Positions 36,026-43,961 of a stretch of 64,000 nucleotides of DNA are shown one piece after another. Made by a program: the position numbers and the translations under genes. How positions within the stretch are numbered: the stretch's first letter is position 1; each line of letters starts with the position of its first letter. Origin of the DNA: Streptomyces cinerochromogenes (lineage in GTDB: Bacteria; Actinomycetota; Actinomycetes; Streptomycetales; Streptomycetaceae); contig NZ_BMRM01000018.1 in assembly GCF_014648635.1 (NCBI RefSeq), positions 62,001 through 126,000 on the forward strand. Reading direction: 5' to 3'. The notes beneath the pieces were generated by a model, which worked only from the letters and a program-made list of their open reading frames with translations, did not search any database and was not told the DNA's origin.

Positions 36026-36488
36026 CCGTTATCATGCGCGGGTGACCACCTCCTTGCCCGCGTCGGAGCGCCTCGGCTCCCATCTCAAGCAGGCCGAGCA
36101 GGCCCTGGCTGCCACCAAGACCGCGGTGCTGAAACCGACGGGGGTGACGGTCGCGCAATACGCCGCGCTGCTCCACCTCGCCGACAAGCCCGGCATCTCG
36201 GCGGCCGCTCTGGCCCGGCTCTGCGGCGTGACACCGCCCACCATGAACACCGTTCTGAAGAACCTCCAGGACCGCGGCCTGATCGCCCGCACCCCGCACG
36301 AGTGGCACAGAAACGTCCTGGAGACTCGGCTCACGGACGAGGGCCGTACCGTGCTGGCCGACGCCGACGCTCGCGCCGTCCGCGTGGAGCGGGCCCTCGC
36401 CGCCGAGTTCACCGACGAGGAGAAAAGCGCGCTGACTCAGCTCCTCGCCCGCTGTGTCAGGGTGCTGGGGGAACAACGCCCCCGGTGA
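36012..36488 (+). CDS. MarR-family transcriptional regulator
   Basis: A protein of 158 residues. ATG at 36012 has AGGAG 5 bases upstream; a GTG at 36042 is a weaker alternative. Winged helix: GVTVAQYAALLHLADKPG, AAALARLCGVTPPTMNTVLKNLQDRGLI and the wing ETRLTDEG. It is divergent from the SMP-30-like gene and probably controls it through the AT-rich repeat at 35962-35979. Confidence 0.9.
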   Translation: MDRCTRYHARVTTSLPASERLGSHLKQAEQALAATKTAVLKPTGVTVAQYAALLHLADKPGISAAALARLCGVTPPTMNTVLKNLQDRGLIARTPHEWHRNVLETRLTDEGRTVLADADARAVRVERALAAEFTDEEKSALTQLLARCVRVLGEQRPR

Positions 36489-36767
36489 GCGCCGAAGCGG
36501 GCCCTTCAGGGCGGGGCCCGTCAACGGCTCGCAGCAGCACCCGCCCCCGGCCTTTCAGCCCGCCACAACCAACAAGCCCGGTACCTTCGTTGGCACGCTC
36601 CGTCCGGGCGCGAGCGGCACCGCCGGGACCCGCATCGGCAGCTCCCATCACCAGGCTGATGCCGCCGGTGCAGCCCTCGCGCTGATCCCAGCCGACCGCG
36701 ATCTCTGCGAATCGGCCTGCGCCCCCTCGTGTGCCAGGGTCGGCCGTCAACAGAGCCCTATCGGTGT

Positions 36768-37115
36768 TCACCTCCTGGTTCTGTTCACGAGTTCCGGTTC
36801 TGCCTCAGCTTGTTCGCACTTCGCGGCACGGGCTTCTTCGGCCGCAGTTGCAACGAGCGTGGCTCCGACTCCTCTCGACCGGCAGGGCTGCGCGACCACC
36901 GTGTCCAGGATGAAGGCATGACCTCCGCCGTCCCAGACAACGTTGACGAAGCCGATCAGAGAGCCGTCTTCCCACGCGCAGACCCAGCCGAGGCTGTGGC
37001 GCTCGAGTCGCTCTCGCCAGTCGGTCTGAGCGACTGGGTGACCGAAGCCGTCGGCGTGTAGCGCGTTGAGGGAGGCGTTGTCGAAGTCGCCCCGCCATTC
37101 GTACTTGATCGTCAC
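36768..37115 (-). CDS. GNAT acetyltransferase, C-terminally truncated
   Basis: A protein of 115 residues from GTG 37115. KYEWRGDFDNASLNALHADG at the N-terminus, then VCAWEDGSLIGFVNVVWDGG (strands 3-4) and the acetyl-CoA motif CRSRGVGATLVATAAEEARA. It stops at KCEQAEAEPELVNRTRR, where family members continue through strand 5 and the final alpha/beta pair. The truncated tail probably abolishes activity. It follows the DUF6895-like pseudogene by overlap. Confidence 0.65.
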   Translation of the reverse strand: MTIKYEWRGDFDNASLNALHADGFGHPVAQTDWRERLERHSLGWVCAWEDGSLIGFVNVVWDGGGHAFILDTVVAQPCRSRGVGATLVATAAEEARAAKCEQAEAEPELVNRTRR

Positions 37116-37456
37116 GCCCCGAGTGCGCACGCGTGGGAGAGTGCGAGCGAGGGGTCCAGACATACGCGTGCTCTCACCTGTTCGCACCGTGCGAAGGGCG
37201 CGAGTTGCCGGGCGAGTTCGTCGACCCCGTTCCCGCAGCGCCGGCCTGTCGGCCGAGGAGCGCGCTGCGGCGAGGAGCGGCATGGCGGTCTCGGCAACGA
37301 CCTTGTCCGGGGGGGGGGGCGTCCTGCGGCCGGATCCGCGGGATCGGTGTAGCCCTCCGGTGCGAGGACTTTCAGCGCCCGCAGCGCGACATCGAGCACC
37401 GCGGTCAGTCTTCGTTCCAGGTCGGCAGGATGCCCGTGCCGGGGAAACCCGCTCAT
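37112..37456 (-). pseudogene. DUF6895-like protein, frameshifted
   Basis: The first frame reads LERRLTAVLDVALRALKVLAP followed by EGYTDPADP; after the G run at 37309-37319 the match continues in another frame (VVAETAMPLLAAARSS) and then returns to the first one (VDELARQLAPFARCEQVRAR and CLDPSLALSHACALG). Read with two compensating shifts it is one coherent protein of about 115 residues that I associate, without certainty, with DUF6895. A base count error in the 11-G run could explain the first shift. Confidence 0.5.
37309..37319. repeat. Run of 11 G
   Basis: A homopolymer inside a decaying gene. Slippage here would switch reading frame, either biologically or as an assembly error. Confidence 0.8.
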
Positions 37457-37528
37457 TTGACTTGGGCCCTTGTCCAGGTCCGGAGGCCGGCCCGGGGAGT
37501 GCCCGGACCCGTGTCTCGCGTCAGCCGG

Positions 37529-37606
37529 TCAGTTCCTCGCCGACGCGACGAAGTGCCGCGGGCTGTTCGATCTCGGGTGGCGTTCGACGTCGATTCTGTT
37601 GCCCAC
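37529..37606 (-). CDS. Possible 25-residue peptide
   Basis: From GTG 37606 the frame encodes a 25-residue basic peptide (start VGNRIDVERHPR, end HFVASARN), preceded by AAGGAA 4-5 bases upstream. It lies between the Cys-rich gene and the DUF6895-like pseudogene on the same strand. Short frames with such sites occur by chance, so this is weak. Confidence 0.2.
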   Translation of the reverse strand: MGNRIDVERHPRSNSPRHFVASARN

Positions 37607-37619
37607 GGGGTTCCTTTCT

Positions 37620-38093
37620 TCAATCTGAGTGTGGAGTGCACGAAGCCTCAGGGGGATCGTTCTCGTTCACGATCCGCAACATCTCGGCTGACGGCGCGTA
37701 CTGCTTGGTCACAATCTGGGGGCAGCGTCGGCACATGTCCGCGCCTTCCTGGTGGAACCAGCGGCACCGCGCACGGATCGGACACTTCGGCAGCTGTGCC
37801 ACCACCTCGTCCAGCAACACAGTGCTGCGAGCAGAGATCTGGCAGGCCGCGTTCCTGAAGTGAATGCAGCTTCCGGTACGGCACGGGGCCGCGAACCGAA
37901 AGACCTCGGTGGGCGAGACCGGCTGTGCCAGATCGAGGACTTCCTGCGTCACCGGCATCGCATGATCGGTGGGACGAACCCGTGGAGCATCGGCCGAACC
38001 CGTGACGACACCGATCAGAACCGATTCGGAATGAGCAGCAGCGCTGGGGCAGAGGAGTTCTCCCCGCTGCCTGTCCGGCTCGTCGCGCGACAT
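37620..38093 (-). CDS. Cys-rich protein downstream of the LodA/LodB genes
   Basis: Up to 157 residues. The C-terminal half carries a compact Cys pattern: PCRTGSC-x7-C, then KCPIRARCRWF, then DMCRRCPQIVTKQY, suggesting an iron-sulfur or zinc site of seven Cys. Start 38093 lies 5 bp after the upstream stop, so coupling is possible; an alternative ATG at 37958 would remove an N-terminal tail of 45 residues with no obvious structure. I do not recognise the family. The position suggests a maturation or redox role for the quinoprotein system. Confidence 0.6.
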   Translation of the reverse strand: MSRDEPDRQRGELLCPSAAAHSESVLIGVVTGSADAPRVRPTDHAMPVTQEVLDLAQPVSPTEVFRFAAPCRTGSCIHFRNAACQISARSTVLLDEVVAQLPKCPIRARCRWFHQEGADMCRRCPQIVTKQYAPSAEMLRIVNENDPPEASCTPHSD

Positions 38094-38098
38094 GACCG

Positions 38099-38320
38099 CT
38101 ACTGGCCGGGCTGGTAGGGCTCGACGCTACGCACCTGGATTCCTCCGTTGGCCTCGTTCCTCTCCAGGCGCACTTCGAAGAGCGCATGCGGAAAATTGCC
38201 GGCCACGATGGGTCCCTGGAAATCCAGGTCGCCCGGCACGTTCCGGGCGGCGAGAGCGATCGCGACGCCCTCGGCTGCGGCCCGCGCGATCTGCTCGGGA
38301 CCGATTGCCTCACCGTTCAT
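38099..38320 (-). CDS. Small protein of 73 residues, unknown function
   Basis: ATG at 38320 has GGAGG 7 bases upstream, an excellent site. An N-terminal helix (EQIARAAAEGVAIALAARN) is followed by a beta-rich part (NFPHALFEVRLER, GGIQVRSVEPYQ). No Cys, no membrane segment, no obvious leader/core layout. It is the gene between the LodB-like flavoprotein (113 bp upstream) and the Cys-rich protein (5 bp downstream). Confidence 0.7.
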   Translation of the reverse strand: MNGEAIGPEQIARAAAEGVAIALAARNVPGDLDFQGPIVAGNFPHALFEVRLERNEANGGIQVRSVEPYQPGQ

Positions 38321-38433
38321 CTACTGACCTCCGTTTGCATTGAGTTGTGCATCGAGTGGGAACGAACCATCGCCGCCCATGCCACCAGCACGGCCGGGCG
38401 ACACCACGCTGCCGCGCCGGTGCGACGGGCACG

Positions 38434-39573
38434 TCACCCACCCGGCCTCGGCTGCTGAGGCGAACGGCTACGGCGACGGGTCCAGAAGGGGGTGTCCCAG
38501 CGCTCCTCGGCCCGGTAGCACAGCCTGCGGGCATCAAGGTATTCCGCGTGGATCGCCTCGACCCGTGCCGCATACCGGCCGAGCGCTTCCTGGTCGCCGG
38601 CGGCGTCCGCTCCGACGGCCTCCGCCGCGGTGACGCCGGTGGCGAGCGCTGTGAGGATTCCCCGGCCGGCGATCGGGTCCGAGGCGGTGGCGGCGTCCCC
38701 GACCGCCGCCCAACCGGGTCCGGCTGCCGGGCAGGTGCGGGAGGTGGCGGCGCGGAGCACCCGGAGCCGGACCGCGGCCGGGCCCGTGTTGTGGTCCACG
38801 CGGGCGCGGACGTGTGTGGTCGCCATGAGCTCCTCCCACCAACTCCATGGCCGGTGGAAGGCGCGCTCGGCGACGACATCGGCGTCGGTCATCAGCATGG
38901 CCAGTGACGTTCCGTCCGGTAGCGGAGCCGTGTACCACCAGCCGGGCGCCGCGGACTCGACGAGCGACGTCAGCGACGGCGGTCGCGGCCTGACACTCGG
39001 AGCCAGGCGCGCCGCGAGGGCGATCAGGCGGTCGTCGCGCCTGACGGCCGCGCCCACGCAGCGGGCGACGCCCGCTCCGGCGCCGGTGGCGTCGATGAGG
39101 TAGCGCGCGCGGACCGTCTCTGCGCCCAGCATGAGCCGCCAGTGGTCACGGACCCGGCGCACTGCCCTGACCTTGTGGGCGCGTCGCCCGACCCCGGCAT
39201 CACAGGCGGCCCTGAACAGCGTGCGGTCGAAGTACGCGCGGTCTAGATGCCACCCCGGTCCGTGCATGCCGTACAGGAAGTCGCTGTCGGCGAGCTCCGC
39301 CCCTCCCCAGGACGACTGGTTCCCGAAGCACGGGGTGTGCGGCCCGCCGACCACTCGGTCGAGGACACGGAGGCGTTCGAGCAGGGGCCGGGCCCTCGGT
39401 GCGAGGCTTTCCCCGAGCTTCCACTCCTGCCTCCGGCCGGGATCCGCGACGACAGGGTCCGCCAGGACGACCGAGGCTCCCTGGCGCACCAGGGTCAGCG
39501 CGGTCGCCGACCCTGCGGGTCCACTGCCTGCGATCACCACGTCGCAGACGGTCTCTCCGGCGCCGGGTGTCAT
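38434..39573 (-). CDS. LodB-like FAD-dependent flavoprotein
   Basis: A protein of 379 residues. Dinucleotide motif VIAGSGPAGSATA near 13-25, then WKLGESLAP, and the FAD-binding GDAATASDPIAGRGILTAL near 290. This is the architecture of LodB/GoxB flavoproteins, relatives of halogenases, which are required to build the cysteine tryptophylquinone cofactor in LodA-type oxidases. The ATG at 39573 overlaps the LodA-like stop by one base (TGATG), so the two are coupled. That context, rather than sequence alone, is why I prefer LodB to halogenase. Confidence 0.85.
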   Translation of the reverse strand: MTPGAGETVCDVVIAGSGPAGSATALTLVRQGASVVLADPVVADPGRRQEWKLGESLAPRARPLLERLRVLDRVVGGPHTPCFGNQSSWGGAELADSDFLYGMHGPGWHLDRAYFDRTLFRAACDAGVGRRAHKVRAVRRVRDHWRLMLGAETVRARYLIDATGAGAGVARCVGAAVRRDDRLIALAARLAPSVRPRPPSLTSLVESAAPGWWYTAPLPDGTSLAMLMTDADVVAERAFHRPWSWWEELMATTHVRARVDHNTGPAAVRLRVLRAATSRTCPAAGPGWAAVGDAATASDPIAGRGILTALATGVTAAEAVGADAAGDQEALGRYAARVEAIHAEYLDARRLCYRAEERWDTPFWTRRRSRSPQQPRPGG

Positions 39574-42500
39574 CAGTGGACCATGCCCATCCCCTGCAGC
39601 ACCGGTTCGCCTCCGTCCGCCTCGGGAACCGCGATACCGGCCGCCGGGAGCACGATCGCGTCCAGCAGCACGGGTCCCGCGAGCAGGGCGGGGCCCGGCA
39701 GGGGACACCCCTCGGTGACCCACCAGCGCGCGATGTCAGTGCCGGTCATCTCCGTGCCCGGTACCACTGCCTCGAAGGCTGCCCCCATCGCATTGGCCGG
39801 AGCGATCAGATCGGTGATGAACCCGCTCTCGTCCGGATGGCCCGGCGAGACCAGCTGGTTGTCCGGATGGGCGAGCGCCGCCAGCAGCGCCCCCGTCGGT
39901 TGGGTGAACCACCAGGCCACCGACTCCGTTCTGGTCCGCGGCGGAACGGCATGATCGGTCGGGTCGGGACCGGTGAGGAGCACCTTGGTGTGCGCGGGGT
40001 TGCCCGCCTGGCGGGGGCGGAGCGTGTCGACGAGGAGGGTCATCGCCTTCAGTGGGGTCAGCACCGGTCCGGTCGGCGGGGCCGTGAGCGAGCGCGTCCA
40101 CTGGCGCCACAGCTCCAACTCACTCTCGGAGAAGACCTTGTACATGGGGCCCGTGTACGTCGTCTTCTCGAAGAAGGAGCTCTTGTCGGGGTCACCCGGC
40201 ACAATGAGGCCGGAGTCCTGGAGCTCCTGCAGCAGACCGGCCGGGTCGAGGAACCAGTCGTTGAGTTTGTTTTCGCCCAGCGTCTTCCCGTCATGGTTCT
40301 GGGAGGCGTAGGGGGCCTTGCGGGCGATGAGGTCGAGTACCCGGTCCTCCGGGGAAGGCGGATTGAGCAGCAGGTCCCGCAGATCCTTGCTCAGGTTGCC
40401 AACGGTGGCGAAGGCGACGTAACCGTTCCAGATCCGCTGCCACTGCTGTTGCACGGCGGCGTCGCCACCGTCCTCGTAGATGCCCTCCAGGTACTGGACG
40501 ACCGCGTCACGCGCCTTCGCTCCGTGGCCGTTCGTCGCGTTGTCGATGCCAATGTGCATCGTGTAGAACTGTGGATTGATGCCGTAATACTCGAACAGCC
40601 TCACCGTCGGCTTGAGTCCGAGCACCTCCCACTCCAACCACAGGGTCATTCCCAGAATTTCGGGGAAGAACTCCTCGGAATGCTGCGAGATCGCCAACTC
40701 GAAGGCTGCGGCTGTGTAGGCCGAGTCGAGCATCTCGGGCAGCATGGCGAACTCGTACGAGTCGACCGGGGGCAGATACAGACCCACGCTGTGGAGCAGG
40801 TCGGTGTAGAGGTTGGCATGGTTGAGAGCCGGGTTGCCGTTGCCCTGCTCGTCCGTCCAGATGGCGAACAGCAGGGAATGGACCTCGCTGATGGGTCCGG
40901 GCTTGGTGACGTTTCGCAACCAGGCGCCGTCCATCAGGTTGAACGGTGCGAGCTGACGGATTCTCTCCACCACGTCCTGCCGCGAGCGGTAAATCGAGCG
41001 CGCGGGATTTGCGTTCTCACCCGCCTGTACGAGGTCGCTGTAGATGAGCTCGAGGCGGGACTTGAAGGCCTCGGCCGAGTACCGGAACGGGCGGTACGAC
41101 GGTTGCACCCTCGGGTTGGACGCTGCGTGCTTCAGCACGTCCTGCGCATATTGACGGGCTGCCTGCGCCTGCTTCGGGAAGCGGTCCGGATGCTGCAGGA
41201 AGTAGAACCACTCACGATCGCTGAGGCCGACCTGCTCCGCCCGCTCCGTCTCGACCAGCACGGTTCCCCCGGACGCGTCGGTGCGTGCCACGACGAAGCC
41301 TAGCTGGCTCCATTTCTCGACCATGTCGTTGTCGCCGGAGTATGCGCGGATGGTGTCCCAAGCGCTATGTAGACGGGCTGCGTAGTCATGGTCGGTTTCG
41401 CCGGCTTGCCGCGCCGGCTGCGGTAGGTCCACCGCTTGCAGGCCGATCCCACGGTCCCATGGCGTCCGGTATACGTACTGTTCCCCGGCCTTCTCCGCCG
41501 CCGTGCGGATCAGCTCGCGGTACTGCTCCTCGGGCAGCACGTCGTCCGGGCGCTGGGCCGGCCACCAGTGCGTGTTGCACTCGTAGAAGTCGGCCTGCCA
41601 GGGGACGGCCATGTACTTGGTCACGTCTCCGGGGGCGAGGCCGTCGCGCAACCGGAAGGCTCCCGCCCAGGTGGCGGGATCGTCCGCGATGAACGTCATC
41701 TCGATGCCGGGGAAGAACGGGCCCCCGTTGCATGCTTCGAGTGCGGCTCGGACGAGGGCGTGCGGCTGTTCTGCGAGCGGGAGATCAGCCAGCGGCACCG
41801 CGCTGGTTACGTCGGTTCCGTCGGCGACGAAGTCACCGGACGCCCAGCGGCGCATCCGCTCGTACTGGCCCGGCAGGATCGTGAACCAGGTCCGCGGTTT
41901 GCCCTCGACGGGATCTCCGTCGTCCCCCGCGAGCTGAGGCATGAATGTGTAGTTCGCCTGCGTCACGTCCTCGGCGCCCGGGGTTCTCAGTCTGCCGAAG
42001 ATGTTCTTGCGCGGCGGCGCGTCCTCAGGGGCGTTCGAGGCCAGGCGGGCGAGACGATCGGGATCGAGGAAGTCACCGGCACGTCCGTCGCCGTGGCCAC
42101 GCACCGCGACCCCGCTCACCCACGCGTATCCGCAGATGCGGGTGAGCAGCGGCAGGATGTCGCGGCTGAACGAGACGTCCGAGGACCGAGGCAGCCAGCC
42201 GGCGTTCTCGGCGACCTCGCGGGCGACGTCGTAGAGCGTCACCAGGTTGGTGCTGTCGGGAGCGAAGTCGGGCGGTGCCACGAGCACCCACGCGGGTGTC
42301 ACCGGAATCGTCCGCCCCTGGCCGACGGTCACGGTCGCGGTGACCGGGCCGTCCGAGGTGTCGTCGAACCAGTAGTCGTTGTTCGCGTAGTTCGTCACCA
42401 GGTTGGCGGGTTGTTTGACGGATGCCGAGTGTCCGAAGCCACCGAGGACCAGCAGGCGTCCGGCCTCGTCCGTGCGTAGCTCTCCGAGCGGGACGGGGGT

Positions 42501-42959
42501 GCCCAGGAACGTACCGGTGTCGAACTTCGCGCCGCTGCCATCGGCGTTCGCGCCCTCGACGCTGCGTGGGCCGGGGCTGATCACCAGTGCCGCTCGTTGC
42601 TGCGGATCGGACACGCCGATCGTGGCGTTGCGCCGGTTCTCGGGTGCCTCCGACTGATGGAAGCGCCCGTGGAACTTGAACCAGGCCGCTTTTGCGTTCG
42701 CGAGCTCGACCGCCCACCGGACGGTCGCCTCGTTCGAGGTCACCTCGCCCAGCAGGTTGTGGTCCTTGTCGTATCCGTACAGACGGAAGCGCGCGGCCTG
42801 TCGTTTGACCCGTCCGTCGGCATCCTTGAAACCGTCCTCCGGACGCGCCGCCACCCCAGGTGCCTCGGGCCCGACGAAGAAACTGTCCGGGCTGTTCCCA
42901 AGGCGCGCGACTCCCACTGTCGGGTGAATTTCGCAGTAAGCAAGGTCGTCAAGGTTCAC
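39573..42959 (-). CDS. LodA-like CTQ oxidase fused to a diiron (heme-oxygenase-like) domain
   Basis: A protein of 1128 residues. GTG at 42959 gives NLDDLAYCEIHPTVGVARLG, the usual LodA N-terminus; a TTG at 43010 is possible. Residues 1 to about 560 show LodA hallmarks: the Cys410 motif LEACNGGPFFPGIEMTF and VPWQADF (Trp454) with HWWPAQRPDDV, the region that crosslinks Cys to Trp to make CTQ. From about 640 to 860 the sequence changes to an iron-containing redox (HDO-like) domain: ISEVHSLLFAIWTDEQGNG (Glu692), NHANLYTDLLHS, SEEFFPEILGMTLWLEWE and HIGIDNATNGHG offer Glu/His/Asp ligands. The last 250 residues match nothing I recognise. LodA oxidises lysine; GoxA glycine. Here the substrate is unknown. 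The fusion is unusual. Confidence 0.85.
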   Translation of the reverse strand: MNLDDLAYCEIHPTVGVARLGNSPDSFFVGPEAPGVAARPEDGFKDADGRVKRQAARFRLYGYDKDHNLLGEVTSNEATVRWAVELANAKAAWFKFHGRFHQSEAPENRRNATIGVSDPQQRAALVISPGPRSVEGANADGSGAKFDTGTFLGTPVPLGELRTDEAGRLLVLGGFGHSASVKQPANLVTNYANNDYWFDDTSDGPVTATVTVGQGRTIPVTPAWVLVAPPDFAPDSTNLVTLYDVAREVAENAGWLPRSSDVSFSRDILPLLTRICGYAWVSGVAVRGHGDGRAGDFLDPDRLARLASNAPEDAPPRKNIFGRLRTPGAEDVTQANYTFMPQLAGDDGDPVEGKPRTWFTILPGQYERMRRWASGDFVADGTDVTSAVPLADLPLAEQPHALVRAALEACNGGPFFPGIEMTFIADDPATWAGAFRLRDGLAPGDVTKYMAVPWQADFYECNTHWWPAQRPDDVLPEEQYRELIRTAAEKAGEQYVYRTPWDRGIGLQAVDLPQPARQAGETDHDYAARLHSAWDTIRAYSGDNDMVEKWSQLGFVVARTDASGGTVLVETERAEQVGLSDREWFYFLQHPDRFPKQAQAARQYAQDVLKHAASNPRVQPSYRPFRYSAEAFKSRLELIYSDLVQAGENANPARSIYRSRQDVVERIRQLAPFNLMDGAWLRNVTKPGPISEVHSLLFAIWTDEQGNGNPALNHANLYTDLLHSVGLYLPPVDSYEFAMLPEMLDSAYTAAAFELAISQHSEEFFPEILGMTLWLEWEVLGLKPTVRLFEYYGINPQFYTMHIGIDNATNGHGAKARDAVVQYLEGIYEDGGDAAVQQQWQRIWNGYVAFATVGNLSKDLRDLLLNPPSPEDRVLDLIARKAPYASQNHDGKTLGENKLNDWFLDPAGLLQELQDSGLIVPGDPDKSSFFEKTTYTGPMYKVFSESELELWRQWTRSLTAPPTGPVLTPLKAMTLLVDTLRPRQAGNPAHTKVLLTGPDPTDHAVPPRTRTESVAWWFTQPTGALLAALAHPDNQLVSPGHPDESGFITDLIAPANAMGAAFEAVVPGTEMTGTDIARWWVTEGCPLPGPALLAGPVLLDAIVLPAAGIAVPEADGGEPVLQGMGMVH

Positions 42960-43961
42960 ACCATGAGTGACTACCCACCGCTCCTGGTCCCGCTCGGCGG
43001 TCGTACGCAAGTACGCACGTATGAGTCATCTGCGCAGTCGGCTACGGGGCGCCTCTCGGGCGAGTGCGGGCCGCCTGCCCGACCGGGCAATGCGCCCTGG
43101 CATATGCGTGTCCCTTGATCGTCGGCAGACGGCATCCGGCCGACCGGAAGAACACCGTGCCCGTCTACGCCATAGCCCATCTGCGGGAGGCCGTCGGCAG
43201 CGCGACTACCGCCTCTACGTCACGCGCCCCAGAACGTGACGTACCCCGGCGGCCGGAACCGGGAGGGTAGGACGCCCGGCCCGGGCGCGCGCTCGCCCCT
43301 GTGCGTCGGACGACGCCCCGACCCGATCGGGTGGCACGTCCCCTCACGACTGCCGCGGAGGTGCTCGTACAGCCGATAAGCGCAATCGCGACCCCGCTGG
43401 CGGCAGGCTGCCCTCGTTCCCCCCTCGGAGTGCGGGCAGTTGCCCTGGCCCGCGGCGTCCCGAGCCCCGAGTTGAAACGTCACCCGGGCGAGGCCATCGT
43501 GCCGCCCGGAGCGTCGAAACCTTGCCCCCAGGTGCCCGGCGCTGGCCGAACTCGACCTCTACGGGCCGCGGCGACCGGACCTGCAGAGGCGGGCCCCGGC
43601 GCTGCTGCAGCACCGACTGCACGCGCAGCACGGCTCCGCGCCGCCGCTTCCGGCTGCCGTCGCCAGCATGCCTCTCCCTCACCTGCTGTCACTGGTCGGT
43701 GTCCGCACCCCAGCCGTGGACTCGGCGACCGCCGCGCGATCCAGACGGGCCAGGCGGTTCCACGAGCGTTTCCGGCGCCTTGCCGGCCGTTCCCCGGAAT
43801 GCCGGGAATTCCCACGGGAAACCCCACCCGTTCGGCTTGATTCCCTGACCGCCAGGCGTGGCATGAACGGGGCGTCTGTCACCGCCGGGTCTCCACACCG
43901 CCCCTCCTGGCCAACACTGGAAACGTGTCCGGTGAACCCCCGCGTCCGAACGGAGTTTCCG
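42960..43961. promoter_or_regulatory. 1-kb intergenic region between the divergent LodA-like and VioB-like genes
   Basis: No gene with a recognisable family. A plus-strand stretch from about 43476 to 43860 stays open in frame with the VioB-like gene and reads LAELDLYGPRRPDLQRRAPA ... MPLPHLLSLVGVRTPA, coding-like but unassigned; it may be a decayed or merged upstream gene. The rest must carry two divergent promoters. No long palindrome was found. Confidence 0.45.

Noticed and set aside
38434..39573. Second halogenase
   Set aside because: LodB-like proteins share this fold; no clear WxWxIP motif is seen and it overlaps a LodA-like gene.
39399..41303. 634-codon plus-strand frame across the LodA-like gene
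   Set aside because: Antisense shadow created by high third-position GC; no motif or ribosome site.
43301..43840. 179-codon plus-strand frame in the 1-kb intergenic region
   Set aside because: Low-complexity Ala/Pro/Arg composition, no start signal, no family.
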